Source: Streptomyces liliifuscus (GTDB lineage Bacteria; Actinomycetota; Actinomycetes; Streptomycetales; Streptomycetaceae). Taken from it: a DNA stretch of 64,000 nucleotides. Positions 50,553 to 59,719 of the stretch are shown here, piece after piece. The stretch's first letter is position 1. Each line of letters begins with the position of its first letter. The stretch covers positions 186,001 through 250,000 of the forward strand of contig NZ_CP066832.1 in assembly GCF_016598615.1 (NCBI RefSeq), given 5' to 3'. The notes under the pieces are model-generated. The model had not been told where the DNA came from, did not search any database, and saw only the letters and a program-made list of their open reading frames with translations. A program made the position numbers and the translations under genes.

Positions 50553-50576
50553 AGCTCGGGGGCAAGCCCCCGAGCT
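50553..50576 (-). terminator. Hairpin after the MBL hydrolase gene
   Basis: AGCTCGGGGGC (50553-50563) is perfectly complementary to 50566-50576, effectively a 10-bp stem with a 4-nt loop. It is 96 nt beyond the MBL-fold gene end on the minus strand. The rest of 50358-50671 shows nothing else convincing. Confidence 0.6.
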
Positions 50577-50671
50577 ACGCGGGCGGTTCCTATTTCAATG
50601 ATCGGAACGGAGTGGGCCGCGCTGTTTCACCAGCCGGAATTCGCGCCGTGCACGGCTGCCAGGTGAAGAGT

Positions 50672-51649
50672 TCAGGGTGCGAGAGGGCCGGTCGACGAGC
50701 GGTCCCAGGCAATGCGTGCCGCGTGGTCCATCAGCTTCAGCAGGTCCGGGGCGGTGGTGTCCTGGTCGAGGTGGCGGTACTCCGTGCTGAGGGTGATGGC
50801 GAGCCGCTCGGGCAGGCCGAGGCCGGCGTAGCGGTCTTCCTTGATCAGGATGCGTGCGGCATCGACGGCCGTCCGGCCCTGGCCGTGCATCACATACGCC
50901 TGGTCCGCGAGGTCGTCGAGGTAGGCGATGTAGCCCCGCAGGTCGTCGGGGGTCATGAGCGGTCCGTGGCCGGGGACGATCCACTCGGGGTCGAGGTCCA
51001 GGATCCGTGCGCAGGCGGCGGCGACGCGCTCCAGTGGGCCGGCCCAGTGCGAGGGGTGGTCTCCCGCGAAGACGATGTCGCCCGCGAAGACAACGCGCTG
51101 CTCGGGCAGATGGACGATGAGGTCGCCGACGGTGTGGGCCGGGCCGACTTCGAGCAGCTCCGCGGCTATCTCGCCGACTTCGAGGTCATGGCGTCCGGTG
51201 AACGTCGTGGTCGGCGGGAGAACCTCAATACCCGCGAAGTCGAACTTGCCGAAATGCTCCCGGAAGTACCAGCCGAGGGGCTGGCCGGGGTCGGTGTCAT
51301 GGATGAGGGCCTGCAGCTGTTCCGGTCTCGGCTCCAGGCACTGGTGCTCGAGGGCGGCGTGGGTGGCGTAGACGTCGGCGCCGGGAAGCTGCTGAAGGCC
51401 CCAGGTGTGATCGCCGTTGGCGTGGGTGACGGCGACCCGGTCCAGAGGGACGTCCGGGCCCGCGGCTGAGCGGACCGCGGTGAGGAAGGCGTCGGTCAGG
51501 GCGGGTGTGTAGGGCGTGTCGATGACGAGGGCCTGGCCCTTGGAGACGACGAGACCGCAGTTAGCCAGGCCCCATGTTGCCTCGTGGCCGGGCTGCCAGG
51601 CGAAGACGCCGGGCGCGATCTGCTTCAGGTCAGTGGATGCCATGGGCAT
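50672..51649 (-). CDS. Metallo-beta-lactamase-fold hydrolase
   Basis: A 325-residue MBL-fold enzyme. The zinc motif HxHxDH appears as VTHANGDHTWG (about residue 70), so the first His-x-His is altered (HAN), while PAHTVGDLIVHLPEQRVVFAGDIVF (about 170-195) and IVPGHGPLM (about 230) keep later ligands. It probably hydrolyses an ester or lactone; substrate unknown. Start ATG at 51649 or 51643; no good ribosome site for either. It follows an MmyB-type regulator on the same strand. Confidence 0.82.
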   Translation of the reverse strand: MPMASTDLKQIAPGVFAWQPGHEATWGLANCGLVVSKGQALVIDTPYTPALTDAFLTAVRSAAGPDVPLDRVAVTHANGDHTWGLQQLPGADVYATHAALEHQCLEPRPEQLQALIHDTDPGQPLGWYFREHFGKFDFAGIEVLPPTTTFTGRHDLEVGEIAAELLEVGPAHTVGDLIVHLPEQRVVFAGDIVFAGDHPSHWAGPLERVAAACARILDLDPEWIVPGHGPLMTPDDLRGYIAYLDDLADQAYVMHGQGRTAVDAARILIKEDRYAGLGLPERLAITLSTEYRHLDQDTTAPDLLKLMDHAARIAWDRSSTGPLAP

Positions 51650-51711
51650 GCATTGTGCGTGCCGCGGCCGCCCGGAGGAAATCTCTCCGCCGAAGCGGCC
51701 GCGGGGCAGCG

Positions 51712-52584
51712 TCAGATGTGGGGCACGAATGGCAGGAGGAAGAACCGGGCGCCCGGGCTGCCGAACGGCTGGGCGGCGCACATGGTGACGGTGCCCAGCT
51801 GGGACGGCGCATGCCGGTCGCAGCACCTGGTGCGGTGGTCCTCGGTGCCGCGCGGGGTCACGTAGCCGGCGTGCCGCATCGGCCGCGCGTCACCGTCCGG
51901 GTGGATGTACGCGAGGCTGTGGTCTCGGTAGATCGGCCCCGCCACCGGGTCGTCGTTGACCTCCTTGTCGAGCTGCCGGAGATCCGCGTTGTCGGGGTGC
52001 GCGGCGACCGCCGTGCGCAGCTGGGCTGCGACCTGCGGCGCCCAGCGCGTGTCCCAGTCGACCAGGTGGTGCTCGCGCGCGTCCTCGCGCAGCAGCATCC
52101 ACCGGATCAGGTTGCGTTCAGGCAGCTCGGGGGATCTTCCCTCAGGCTGGGGGAACATGAGCTTGAAGTCGTCGTTGGCGGCCAGCACGTTCCAGGCCAC
52201 GTCGTTGATGTAACAGGGCTGCCCCGACACGCCGTTGACAGCCACCTGCCACGCCGGATCCACGTTCGTCCCAGCCATCGGGTCCATAGGGAACGGCGGC
52301 TCGTAGCCGATCGCGTAGACGTAGAGCGCGGTCCGCTCGCGCTCTTCCATGTTGAGCACCTTGGCCACGTTGTCGAGGAACTCGGTGCTCGGCTGGGACG
52401 TGTTCCCTCGCTCGAACTCGGCGTAGGTCTTCTCCGTGACGAACAGCGCCTGGGCAACCTGCGCCTGAGACAGTCCTCGTGAGCGCCGGCCCCGGCCAGT
52501 GCGCTTGGGCCAGCCGAGCTCGACCGGGTCTATCTCTCCGCGCTTCCATTGCAGCAGCTGCTGCAACGCCTCCTTCTGATTCAA
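51712..52584 (-). CDS. XRE-family regulator with MmyB-like ligand domain
   Basis: A 290-residue regulator. The HTH lies at about 33-90 (RGLSQAQVAQALFVTEKTYAEFERG; FLDNVAKVLNMEERERTALYVYA). The remainder is MmyB-like (INDVAWNVLAANDDFKLMFP; NLIRWMLLREDAREHHLVDWD; AAVAAHPDNADLRQL), a domain that can bind fatty-acid-like ligands. Start TTG behind GGGAAGGGTGCAAAG. Likely regulates itself and the downstream MBL hydrolase. Confidence 0.84.
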   Translation of the reverse strand: MNQKEALQQLLQWKRGEIDPVELGWPKRTGRGRRSRGLSQAQVAQALFVTEKTYAEFERGNTSQPSTEFLDNVAKVLNMEERERTALYVYAIGYEPPFPMDPMAGTNVDPAWQVAVNGVSGQPCYINDVAWNVLAANDDFKLMFPQPEGRSPELPERNLIRWMLLREDAREHHLVDWDTRWAPQVAAQLRTAVAAHPDNADLRQLDKEVNDDPVAGPIYRDHSLAYIHPDGDARPMRHAGYVTPRGTEDHRTRCCDRHAPSQLGTVTMCAAQPFGSPGARFFLLPFVPHI

Positions 52585-52778
52585 CTTTGCACCCTTCCCC
52601 GTGTTGCCGTCCCCGTGTCATCCCCGCGATATACCGGAAGCGCTCGCTCCTGAAATTCGAGGACCGGAAAATTCAGAGCCTGGTGAGCGGGATCTTGGCC
52701 GGGAAGAATCGCGCACTGGATCGAACCCGCGTTGTGGGAGACGCGAAGGTCCTCGACAACCGCGAGGGGGAGTTCGCG

Positions 52779-53552
52779 TTGCTGCATCCCGTTGCCACCC
52801 CGTCCGACCGCACGGGCGGTGCCGTGGCACGCACCATGGCGGTGCTCGGCGCGCTGATCCGTCTCGGACCGGGTGAACACCCTCTGGCTTCGGTTGCCGA
52901 GTCCGCGGGGCTTCCCGCGCCGACCGCTCACCGGTATCTGCAGGCCTTGATGCGGGAGGGCGCCGTCGAACAGCTCGGGCCGCGTGCTCGCTACGCGCTG
53001 ACTGACGCGCTGCACGGTCCCCCCTCATCGACACCCGCCCAGCCCCTCCAGGCCGGCCCGCCCTCTCCCGCGGTGAGGGCAGAGATCGTCACACTACAGT
53101 CGAGAACTGGTCAGGCCGCATTTGTTTACCGACCGCATCTGATCGGCACTCCGATGAGAATCTGCGCGGAACGGGCATACGGGTCACACGTTGATGAGAT
53201 CCTTACATCACCTCAGATCGCTTTGCGATCTCTTGAATCAGCACCTCTGGAGGCCGACGCGGCCGGACTGGCGATCCTCGCCTGCCTCGGCTCCGTCAGC
53301 GACCACAAGATCGACATCGCCCACGTCCGTGAGGAAGGTCACGCCATCGGGCCGTCCCCGCTCCAGGGGCGCACCATGATCGCCGCGCCCATCTGGTACG
53401 GCTCGGCCGTCGCCGGCTCGGTCGCACTTCTGGCCAAGGACGCGCCCATGCGACGCGCCGCCACCCGCGCCCGGTACGTAACTGCCGTGATGGACACCGC
53501 CGCGGCGATGAGCGGACACCTCACCCGTTCCGGCACGCGCCGGGCCAGCTGA
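52779..53552 (+). CDS. IclR-type regulator
   Basis: A protein of about 257 residues. The winged helix-turn-helix is GGAVARTMAVLGALIRLGPGEHPLASVAESAGLPAPTAHRYLQALMREGAVEQL (about 12-65). The C-terminal ligand domain is shorter and less conserved than in standard IclR (LQSRTGQAAFVYRP; GLAILACLGSV). Start TTG with GGGGGAG 7 nt upstream is preferred; GTG codons further up lack ribosome sites. It diverges from the MmyB-type gene and is followed by a FabG-like gene 43 bp on. Confidence 0.72.
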   Translation: MLHPVATPSDRTGGAVARTMAVLGALIRLGPGEHPLASVAESAGLPAPTAHRYLQALMREGAVEQLGPRARYALTDALHGPPSSTPAQPLQAGPPSPAVRAEIVTLQSRTGQAAFVYRPHLIGTPMRICAERAYGSHVDEILTSPQIALRSLESAPLEADAAGLAILACLGSVSDHKIDIAHVREEGHAIGPSPLQGRTMIAAPIWYGSAVAGSVALLAKDAPMRRAATRARYVTAVMDTAAAMSGHLTRSGTRRAS

Positions 53553-53595
53553 TTGACTACAAACCCCCACGAGCACCACAGAAAGGCGCCACCCC

Positions 53596-54300
53596 GTGTC
53601 CCGTTCAGTCCTGATCACCGGCGGCAACCGCGGCATAGGCCTCGCCATCGCCCGTCACCTCGCCGAGGCCGGCGACCGCGTCGCCATCACCTACCGCTCG
53701 GGCGAACCCCCCGAGGGCCTGCTCGCCGTCCGCTGCGACATCACCGACACCGCCCAGGTCGACGCCGCGTTCAAGGAGGTCGAGGAGCAGCACGGCCCCG
53801 TCGAGGTCCTCGTCGCGAACGCCGGCATCACCAAGGACCAGCTCCTGATGCGCATGAGCGAGGACGACTTCACCTCCGTCCTCGACACCAACCTCACCGG
53901 CGCCTTCCGCGTCACCAAGCGCGCCTCGCGCGGCATGCTCCGCGCGAAGAAGGGACGCGTGGTGTACATCTCCTCCGCCGTCGCCCTGCGCGGCGAGAGC
54001 GGCCAGGCCAACTACGCCGCCTCCAAGGCCGGCCTCGTCGGCTTCGCCCGCTCCATGGCCCGCGAACTCGGCTCCCGCGGCATCACGTTCAACGTGGTCG
54101 CCCCCGGCCTCACCGAGACCTCCATGAGCGAGGCGCTGAGCGACGAGCAGCTCGAGAATCTCAAGACCCAGATCCCCCTCGGCCGCCTCGCCCGCCCCGA
54201 GGAGATCGCCGCCACCGTCGCCTTCCTCGCCTCCGAGCAGGCCGCCTACATCACCGGCGCCGTGGTGCCCGTCGACGGCGGCGCCGGCATGGGCCACTGA
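53596..54300 (+). CDS. fabG: 3-oxoacyl-ACP reductase-like SDR
   Basis: A 234-residue short-chain dehydrogenase. NADPH motif GGNRGIG at residues 9-15, NAG at about 75-80 (VANAGITKD), catalytic Ser in VVYISSAVA, and YAASK (about 137-141) are present, and VVAPGLTETSM follows. Sequence is close to FabG, which reduces 3-oxoacyl-ACP in fatty-acid or polyketide synthesis. GTG start behind AAAGG. Neighbouring IclR-type gene may control it. Confidence 0.9.
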   Translation: MSRSVLITGGNRGIGLAIARHLAEAGDRVAITYRSGEPPEGLLAVRCDITDTAQVDAAFKEVEEQHGPVEVLVANAGITKDQLLMRMSEDDFTSVLDTNLTGAFRVTKRASRGMLRAKKGRVVYISSAVALRGESGQANYAASKAGLVGFARSMARELGSRGITFNVVAPGLTETSMSEALSDEQLENLKTQIPLGRLARPEEIAATVAFLASEQAAYITGAVVPVDGGAGMGH

Positions 54301-54468
54301 CCACCGTGACCGCCCGCCACGATGGAGTCCGATGAGCACATGATCTGACAGTGGGCAGTCCCCCGTGGGCTGCCCCGCGGCAGCAAGACCTTGGTGTGTC
54401 CAGCACCTCGGCCCGCCCGCCGCATCTCTGCCACCACCCGGCGAGTGTCCAGCCCGCCTGGTGAAGAA

Positions 54469-54486
54469 CCCGGTCCGCAGACCGGG
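54469..54486 (+). terminator. Hairpin after the FabG-like gene
   Basis: CCCGGTC (54469-54475) pairs with GACCGGG (54480-54486), 7 bp with a CGCA loop, in the 284-bp gap between the FabG-like gene and the HTH gene. A second weak GGGCAG/CTGCCC stem lies near 54354-54380. Confidence 0.5.
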
Positions 54487-54584
54487 CAACACCGCCCCTG
54501 CCAGGGCGGATCACTTGGTTCCGGAAGAACCGGCCCCACCGAAGAGGGGCTCACGCATGCCCGAAAGGAGGGCGTGCCCTGCCC

Positions 54585-55829
54585 ATGATGCAGCATGCCC
54601 GCGCGCCGGTCCACGCCGCCGCCGCTCCACCGCGCCTTCCGCGCGGACAACACCGAATATCCACAAACAACCGATACATCCTGGTCCGCGACCACGCCGA
54701 CCAGGAAATCGGCACCACCGCGTCCCGCCGCACCCGGCGCGGCGACTTTCTGCGCGCCGCCACCTGGGCCATCACCCAGCGCCTGCACCCCAAAGCCGGC
54801 AACACCACACTGCGCGTCGCCCGCGACCTCGCCGCCCGCCTGAACGCCGACGGGCACGTCGCCTACTGCCGCGACACAACGTACAAGCGCCTCGGCATCA
54901 GCCGGCGCACCCTGGAGCGGCACATCGCCATCCTGCGCGAACTCGGCCTCCTCGTCTGGGCCGTCCACGGAAGCCGGACCAACACCCGACCCGCCGGAAG
55001 CGGCGAATGGGCCGGCACCGCCACCATCTACGCCGCCGTCGTCCCGCGCGCCTGGGACGACGCGGTCGGCCACCGCGTGCGCGGCCACGGCTATCACGCC
55101 CGCCACGTCGGATTCACCGAACACGGACGCCAGTTGGCCATCACCGAAGCCCGCCGCCGCACCCGCCCCTCCCGCCGCCGTGACACCCCTTCCTGTAAGA
55201 CCAACCACCCACGTCCTACAGCTGAGATGAGAGGGAGGAAGAACAACACCAGCGCGCCCCACGGCGCGAGGCCGCGGCCCCGCCGCCGACACGAAGTGCC
55301 CGAGCCCTACCGAGCCAGCCCCAGCCAGGCCGCACACGCCGTCTCCGTCGCCGCCTGGATACGCCCCCGGGTGCCATGGACCCAGGGCGAGGGCCTGCGC
55401 CGCCTCGCCTTCGCCCTGCGGCCCTGGATCGCTACCGGCCTCTCCGCCGCCGACCTCGCCGCCGACCTGTCGGTCTGGCGCGTGCCCCGGCGGCCAACCT
55501 CCCCGGCCAGCATGATCATGGCCCGCTGGAGCGAGACCACCGGCCACGACGAGCCCGATGCCGACCCCTGCCGCGGCGAGGACACGCCTTGCGGGGTCCC
55601 GCCCAACGCGGCCTTTCGGGAGGCCATGGACGCAGTCCGCGCCCGCCTCACCAGGCTGTCGCCGCCCGTCGAACCGGAGCCCGATCCGCCCGGCTTCGTC
55701 ATCCGCGACCGAATTCTCGCCTCGCTCGCCGAGGCGGACCGGGCCCGCCGCACGCGCACCGCCGAGCAGTGCCTCACCTTCGCCGAGTGGGAGGCCGTCT
55801 GCGACGCCAGGGAACGAGCCCCCTGGTGA
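54585..55829 (+). CDS. Helix-turn-helix protein (plasmid/regulator-like)
   Basis: A 414-residue protein. TYKRLGISRRTLERHIAILRELGLLVWAVHG (about 99-129) is a winged HTH, like those in Streptomyces regulators and replication-linked proteins. A basic central part follows (RPSRRRDTPS; MRGRKNNTS), then a second helical region (LRRLAFALRPWIATGLSAADLAADLSVWRVP). The start is uncertain: AAGGAGG lies 12 nt upstream of the ATG. Function not known. Confidence 0.6.
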   Translation: MMQHARAPVHAAAAPPRLPRGQHRISTNNRYILVRDHADQEIGTTASRRTRRGDFLRAATWAITQRLHPKAGNTTLRVARDLAARLNADGHVAYCRDTTYKRLGISRRTLERHIAILRELGLLVWAVHGSRTNTRPAGSGEWAGTATIYAAVVPRAWDDAVGHRVRGHGYHARHVGFTEHGRQLAITEARRRTRPSRRRDTPSCKTNHPRPTAEMRGRKNNTSAPHGARPRPRRRHEVPEPYRASPSQAAHAVSVAAWIRPRVPWTQGEGLRRLAFALRPWIATGLSAADLAADLSVWRVPRRPTSPASMIMARWSETTGHDEPDADPCRGEDTPCGVPPNAAFREAMDAVRARLTRLSPPVEPEPDPPGFVIRDRILASLAEADRARRTRTAEQCLTFAEWEAVCDARERAPW

Positions 55830-55936
55830 CCCCGCGCCGACCCAGGCCACACACGTACGGCACGCACCAGGCCACGGCTCCGACGAGGAACCCGACCGCG
55901 AAGCTCTCGAACCGGAACACGGCGCCCCCTGCCCGT

Positions 55937-56311
55937 TCAGGACCCCGCTGCCGGGGCGGCCTCGGGCACGGACTCCTCGACGGTCTCCCCCTGCGCCGCG
56001 CCCTCGGCGCCGCGCCGGCGCGTGCGGAAGACTGCCCGCACCGACCGGAACAGGGCACGGACCAGCCGCCACAGACCGATCGCGCCGCAGCCGACCGCCG
56101 CGCCGCTGGCGCCCAGACGTGCAAAGGTCTCCAGCCAGCCGGGCCAATGCAGGTAGCCCAGCGTCAGCGATGTGCCGATCAGGCTCAGGCTGAGCACCAT
56201 CAGGACGCTGCTGTGACCGATCACCCCCCAGGTACGCCTCAGTTCGGCGTAGGCCTCCGGGTTCGCCTCCCGCCACGGGTCGCGCCGGCCGGTCCGCTCG
56301 TGCTCACTCAC
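55937..56311 (-). CDS. Small membrane protein
   Basis: A 124-residue protein with two hydrophobic segments (VIGHSSVLMVLSLSLIGTSLTLGYL, about 30-54; ASGAAVGCGAIGLWRLV, about 69-85) and a basic-then-acidic tail. Start GTG overlaps the upstream gene's end by 8 bp. No family recognised. Confidence 0.6.
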   Translation of the reverse strand: MSEHERTGRRDPWREANPEAYAELRRTWGVIGHSSVLMVLSLSLIGTSLTLGYLHWPGWLETFARLGASGAAVGCGAIGLWRLVRALFRSVRAVFRTRRRGAEGAAQGETVEESVPEAAPAAGS

Positions 56312-57302
56312 CGCTCTCTCCGCTCCTTGCAGACTGAGTTCGGTCGTCGTGAGCCCCGCCCAGGACCTCCCGGGCATGGAGCAGTCCCTCTCCCAGCTCC
56401 TCCAGTTCCAGCCGTGCGTCGTCCAGCAGTTGCCGGGGCAGCAGCCCTTCGGGCAGCGCGGGTCTGACTGGCACTACAGCTACGCGGTCGTCGCGGATCG
56501 CCGACTCCACCGCCTCCTCCCGCCGTCCGACCTCTACGGCCTGGTCGACCAGGAGCGCGAGCGACTGCGCGTATCCGAGGAGAAGGTCGCGGGCTTCCAC
56601 GTTGTCCGCCGCCAGCGGCACGAGACCGGCCGCGTCCCACACCAGCCGCGGCAGCACCGCCGCCGCGCGCGCCAGCTCGTAGCGCCCGCTGCGCTCGGCG
56701 AGCATGCGCAGGCGCTGCTCGTCGGCCAGCAGCCGGTAGAAGACCGCCGCGTACGCCTTGCTCGTCTCGACGACGCGCACGCGGCGCCGGGTGAAGCGCT
56801 GGACGGCCGCGGGCACACCGGCGGCCGCGGCCATGCCGGCCGCGCCAGCCGCCAGGAGACCGGTGGCCGCCGGCAGCAGGGATGTCGCCGGACCCAGAAC
56901 GGCGAAGGCAGTCACGGTGAACAGCGCGGTCCGGCCGACCGGGAGGGGCCGGGGAAGCACGAGGCATCCCAGCGTCCAGATGTACTGGGGCGGGCGGCGT
57001 CCCCATACGCTCCGGCACACCCAACGCCCCAGCCGGTGCTGCTCCGGGTCGAAGAAGCCCGCCTCGCGCAGCACACCCGCAGGGTGCGGCCCGAAGATGT
57101 CCCAGCGCAGCCACCCATCCCGGGTCCGCTCCCGTATCAGCAGCAGTGCCTCCATGGCGCCCCGAGCAGCGGCGGGGGTCGAGGCCCGGATGGCCAGCTC
57201 GGCGCGCACGGAGTGATGGAGCCGGGCGGCTTCCTGGACGGCGTGGGTCCACCGATCCCGGTCTGCATCGAAGGGCTGAGGCTGTGCGGCGGCCGGCCTC
57301 AT
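56304..57302 (-). CDS. Membrane-associated unknown protein
   Basis: A 332-residue protein: a soluble first 115 residues (GWLRWDIFGPHPAGVLREAGFFDPEQHRLGRW), a hydrophobic pair (about 117-165), then a long helical C-terminus (AVFYRLLADEQRLRMLAERSGRYELARAAAVL; LLLGYAQSLALLVDQAVEVG). Family not recognised. ATG overlaps the stop of a small lipoprotein-like frame (ATGA), so it is in the unit preceded by the copy-B motif. Confidence 0.62.
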   Translation of the reverse strand: MRPAAAQPQPFDADRDRWTHAVQEAARLHHSVRAELAIRASTPAAARGAMEALLLIRERTRDGWLRWDIFGPHPAGVLREAGFFDPEQHRLGRWVCRSVWGRRPPQYIWTLGCLVLPRPLPVGRTALFTVTAFAVLGPATSLLPAATGLLAAGAAGMAAAAGVPAAVQRFTRRRVRVVETSKAYAAVFYRLLADEQRLRMLAERSGRYELARAAAVLPRLVWDAAGLVPLAADNVEARDLLLGYAQSLALLVDQAVEVGRREEAVESAIRDDRVAVVPVRPALPEGLLPRQLLDDARLELEELGEGLLHAREVLGGAHDDRTQSARSGESGE

Positions 57303-57424
57303 CGCTGGCCCGCCGCGGCCGGGGCGTGAGCGGGTGCCGCGTTTGCGGTGGAGCCGGGGACGGTGAGCGGGCTGCAGGCGGAGGCGGCGAGCACGAGGCC
57401 GGCGGCCAGGAGGCGAGGGGCCAT
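57299..57424 (-). CDS. 41-residue exported/lipoprotein-like peptide
   Basis: MAPRLLAAGLVLAASACSPL shows a short signal with a lipobox-like LAASAC, then a Pro/Ala-rich tail. Start ATG has AGGA 9 nt upstream, and the stop overlaps the downstream gene as ATGA. It sits 44 nt after the 33-nt motif, mirroring the 28-residue frame at 37333. Confidence 0.55.
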   Translation of the reverse strand: MAPRLLAAGLVLAASACSPLTVPGSTANAAPAHAPAAAGQR

Positions 57425-57467
57425 GTGAGGAAGTCCTGTTCGGGTCGGAGAAGGCACCGTTCACCTC

Positions 57468-57500
57468 CTACAGGTGCGGCCGAGGCCGCCGGTGTGACAC
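57468..57500 (-). promoter_or_regulatory. Conserved 33-nt motif, copy B (putative promoter)
   Basis: On the minus strand GTGTCACACCG, 13 variable bases, then CACCTGTAG, with the same blocks and spacing as 37469-37501. It lies between the end of one lipoprotein gene and a small lipoprotein-like frame 44 nt downstream, a promoter-like position. Confidence 0.55.
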
Positions 57501-57526
57501 TCCGCCCGAACTTTTTGTGGGCTCCT

Positions 57527-58507
57527 TCAGCCGAGCGTGCCCTCGAAGGTGACCTTGGAGCCGCCCGCGTCGATGGCCTCGACCGTCACCGGGCCGCCGG
57601 CGGCTGTCTCCGGGACGCGGAAGGAGACGGTCTGTGTGGCGGTGCGGTACGGGGCGATCGCGGCGTCGCGGTACCCGTACACCGGACGGACGGTGGCGGC
57701 CAGGTGCAGCTCCTGGCCGGTCAGGATCCGCAGGGTGGTGCCCAGGCCGGACATTGGGTCGCCGGAGCGGTTGACCACGCTCAGCTCCAGGCTCCCGGTG
57801 CGCGAGGCACCTTCGCCGCTCACCGTCACCTTGCCCACGCGCACCTGGCCGTTCCACTGCCCCAGCGGCGTGACCGACTGCCCGGCCGGCGCACCCTGCG
57901 GCGCCTGGGTGTCCGGGGAGGCGGCGGTACCGCCCGGCAAGGCACCTTCGAAGAACAGCAGTTCAGGCTCGGCCAGCCCCTCCTCGGTCGCCTCCACGGT
58001 CACCGTGACCGGCAGGCCCTGGGCCTGGTCGGGAAGCACCAGCTTCACATCCCTGTCGACGGAGCCGTTGGGGCGCACCTGCTGCGGCTCGTCCGTGGAA
58101 GAGGACGCGCTGCTGTCGGTGGCCTCGGCAGCGGTGCGCCCGAGAGCTCCGTAGCGGGCGGTGACGGCGGTCTGCGGCGCGGTCGCGACCTGCGCCCGCT
58201 GGTTGGCCACGGTCACCCGCGCCCTGTACGCGCTCGAGCCGGCCGGCACACCGGGCACGGCCCCGGCCGGCTGCCGCTCGAAGCCCTGCAGCGTCACCGT
58301 CCACGCCCCGTCGCCGACCGGCAGCGGCGTTCCGGGCTTCACGATGCCGTCCGGCAGCACTGTGGAGGGCGAGGGCCGTGCCGCGGGGGTGCTGCTCGTC
58401 GTCTGCCCGTCGGCCTTGGGCTCGCTGTCGGAGTCGGCGCAGCCGGAGATCAGGACCGTGCCGGCCAGGAGCACGATCGGAAGGACGTGGCGCAGGCGCA
58501 CGGGCAT
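57527..58507 (-). CDS. Surface lipoprotein of unknown function
   Basis: A 326-residue lipoprotein: VLLAGTVLISGCAD gives the lipobox with Cys at residue 23, followed by a Ser/Pro linker (about 27-50) and beta-rich repeats resembling DUF4352-type domains (WTVTLQGFERQPAG; VTVANQRAQ; LELSVVNRSGDPMSGLG; VSFRVPETAAGGPVTVE). Start ATG. Its own transcription likely begins after the strong terminator upstream. Confidence 0.75.
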   Translation of the reverse strand: MPVRLRHVLPIVLLAGTVLISGCADSDSEPKADGQTTSSTPAARPSPSTVLPDGIVKPGTPLPVGDGAWTVTLQGFERQPAGAVPGVPAGSSAYRARVTVANQRAQVATAPQTAVTARYGALGRTAAEATDSSASSSTDEPQQVRPNGSVDRDVKLVLPDQAQGLPVTVTVEATEEGLAEPELLFFEGALPGGTAASPDTQAPQGAPAGQSVTPLGQWNGQVRVGKVTVSGEGASRTGSLELSVVNRSGDPMSGLGTTLRILTGQELHLAATVRPVYGYRDAAIAPYRTATQTVSFRVPETAAGGPVTVEAIDAGGSKVTFEGTLG

Positions 58508-58552
58508 GGTTCCCCCTTGTCAGGTACCGGATCTCGGTCGAGGGGATCATGC

Positions 58553-58581
58553 CAAAACGCGTCCGGCCGGGGCCGGACGCG
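58553..58581 (-). terminator. Rho-independent terminator
   Basis: CGCGTCCGGCC (58558-58568) is perfectly complementary to 58571-58581. On the minus strand the stem is followed by TTTT (58557-58554). It separates the gene ending at 58634 from the lipoprotein gene starting at 58507. Confidence 0.8.
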
Positions 58582-58633
58582 CTGGTGAAGGGTGTTGGTT
58601 TCCGGCCGCCCGCTCTCTGCGGAGAGCGGAAGG

Positions 58634-58990
58634 TCACAGGGTGATGGGGATGGGGACCAGGAAGTACTCGGTGTCGCCTACGCGGACGCGCAGCGGGTGC
58701 CCGGGCGGGAGGGTGAACAGCCGATGATGCACGGTCGCCGGGGAGTTGCGCTCGGACAGCGCGGGCTCCAGTGCGGTACGGACGGCGGCGCGGGAGGTGT
58801 CGGACAGCGGGTTGCGCTCGGCGATCTCCGCGCAGTGGTCGAGCTGGGCGTCGGTCAGGTCGGGACCGAGGCCCTGGCGGAGGGCCTCGACGGCGACGGC
58901 CGGGGCCAGGACCGCCCGGTTGTGGTCGCGGCAGATGTGGCCGGGCGTGCCGTGGGGCTGGAAATGCCGGGCGGTACCGATGGAAGTCAT
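58634..58990 (-). CDS. Unknown small protein
   Basis: A 118-residue soluble protein (HGTPGHICRDHNRAVLAPAV; LGPDLTDAQLDHCAEIAERNP; LFTLPPGHPLRVRVGDTEYF). No family recognised. Start ATG behind CAAGGAATCCCCC. Confidence 0.55.
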   Translation of the reverse strand: MTSIGTARHFQPHGTPGHICRDHNRAVLAPAVAVEALRQGLGPDLTDAQLDHCAEIAERNPLSDTSRAAVRTALEPALSERNSPATVHHRLFTLPPGHPLRVRVGDTEYFLVPIPITL

Positions 58991-59159
58991 GGGGGATTCC
59001 TTGGGGAAGAGATTGTGGCTGTGCTCGCGGGTCGTCAGGTCTCGGCGATGGTCAGGGCGGGCGTCGGAGGCATCGGGGACTTCCGCTCTCACCTGGAGCG
59101 GGCGGCGGTCTGTGCCGACGACGAAGAAGAGGAGTGACGGGGGCCCTCCCACCTCGGGG

Positions 59160-59609
59160 CTACGCGTAGTAGCTCGCCATGATCCACTCGGGCTTGCTGG
59201 CGCGGGTCCGTAGTTCCAGCACGGACAACGCCCGCTTCAAGGCCTCGTCGTGCTGGGATGCGGCGCTCATCGACGCGGGGTCGAGCGTGAGGGGCCCGCT
59301 TTCGGGCTGGCGGACGACGGCCGCCAGGATGTGTCCGTCTTCTTCCCACCCGATCGAGTACGTCCGAAGGAGCAGCGACCCCAGGCCGTTAGCGGCCAGT
59401 CGCTCCTCCGCGGCGGCAGCGAAGTAGTCGGGGTGGTTCTCCTCGCGCATGTCCTCTGTCTCCCACGGCACGCGCGGCATCAGAAAGGATGAGCCGTCGA
59501 CGTCGTCGGTGTACCGGACCAGCTCGTTCGTCAGGCCCTCCCAGTTGTCGGCCGGGCCTCCCAGGCGGTACCCGTACATCAGGGCTTCGTGATTCTCGAT
59601 GGCGCCCAT
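59160..59609 (-). CDS. Unknown protein
   Basis: A 149-residue soluble protein (MYGYRLGGPADNWEGL; LRTYSIGWEEDGHILAAVVRQ; EWIMASYYA). No family recognised. Start ATG behind CGAGGAGAACGCC. It precedes the 118-residue gene by 169 bp on the same strand. Confidence 0.58.
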   Translation of the reverse strand: MGAIENHEALMYGYRLGGPADNWEGLTNELVRYTDDVDGSSFLMPRVPWETEDMREENHPDYFAAAAEERLAANGLGSLLLRTYSIGWEEDGHILAAVVRQPESGPLTLDPASMSAASQHDEALKRALSVLELRTRASKPEWIMASYYA

Positions 59610-59719
59610 GGCGTTCTCCTCGGTTCGTGCCAGTGGTAGTTGGCCGGCGCTCTCGGGTCCGTCGAGGCGGCCGGTTGGGGGCCGCCCCGGGGAGTGAGCC
59701 GGGGCGGACGCGGGCCGGG

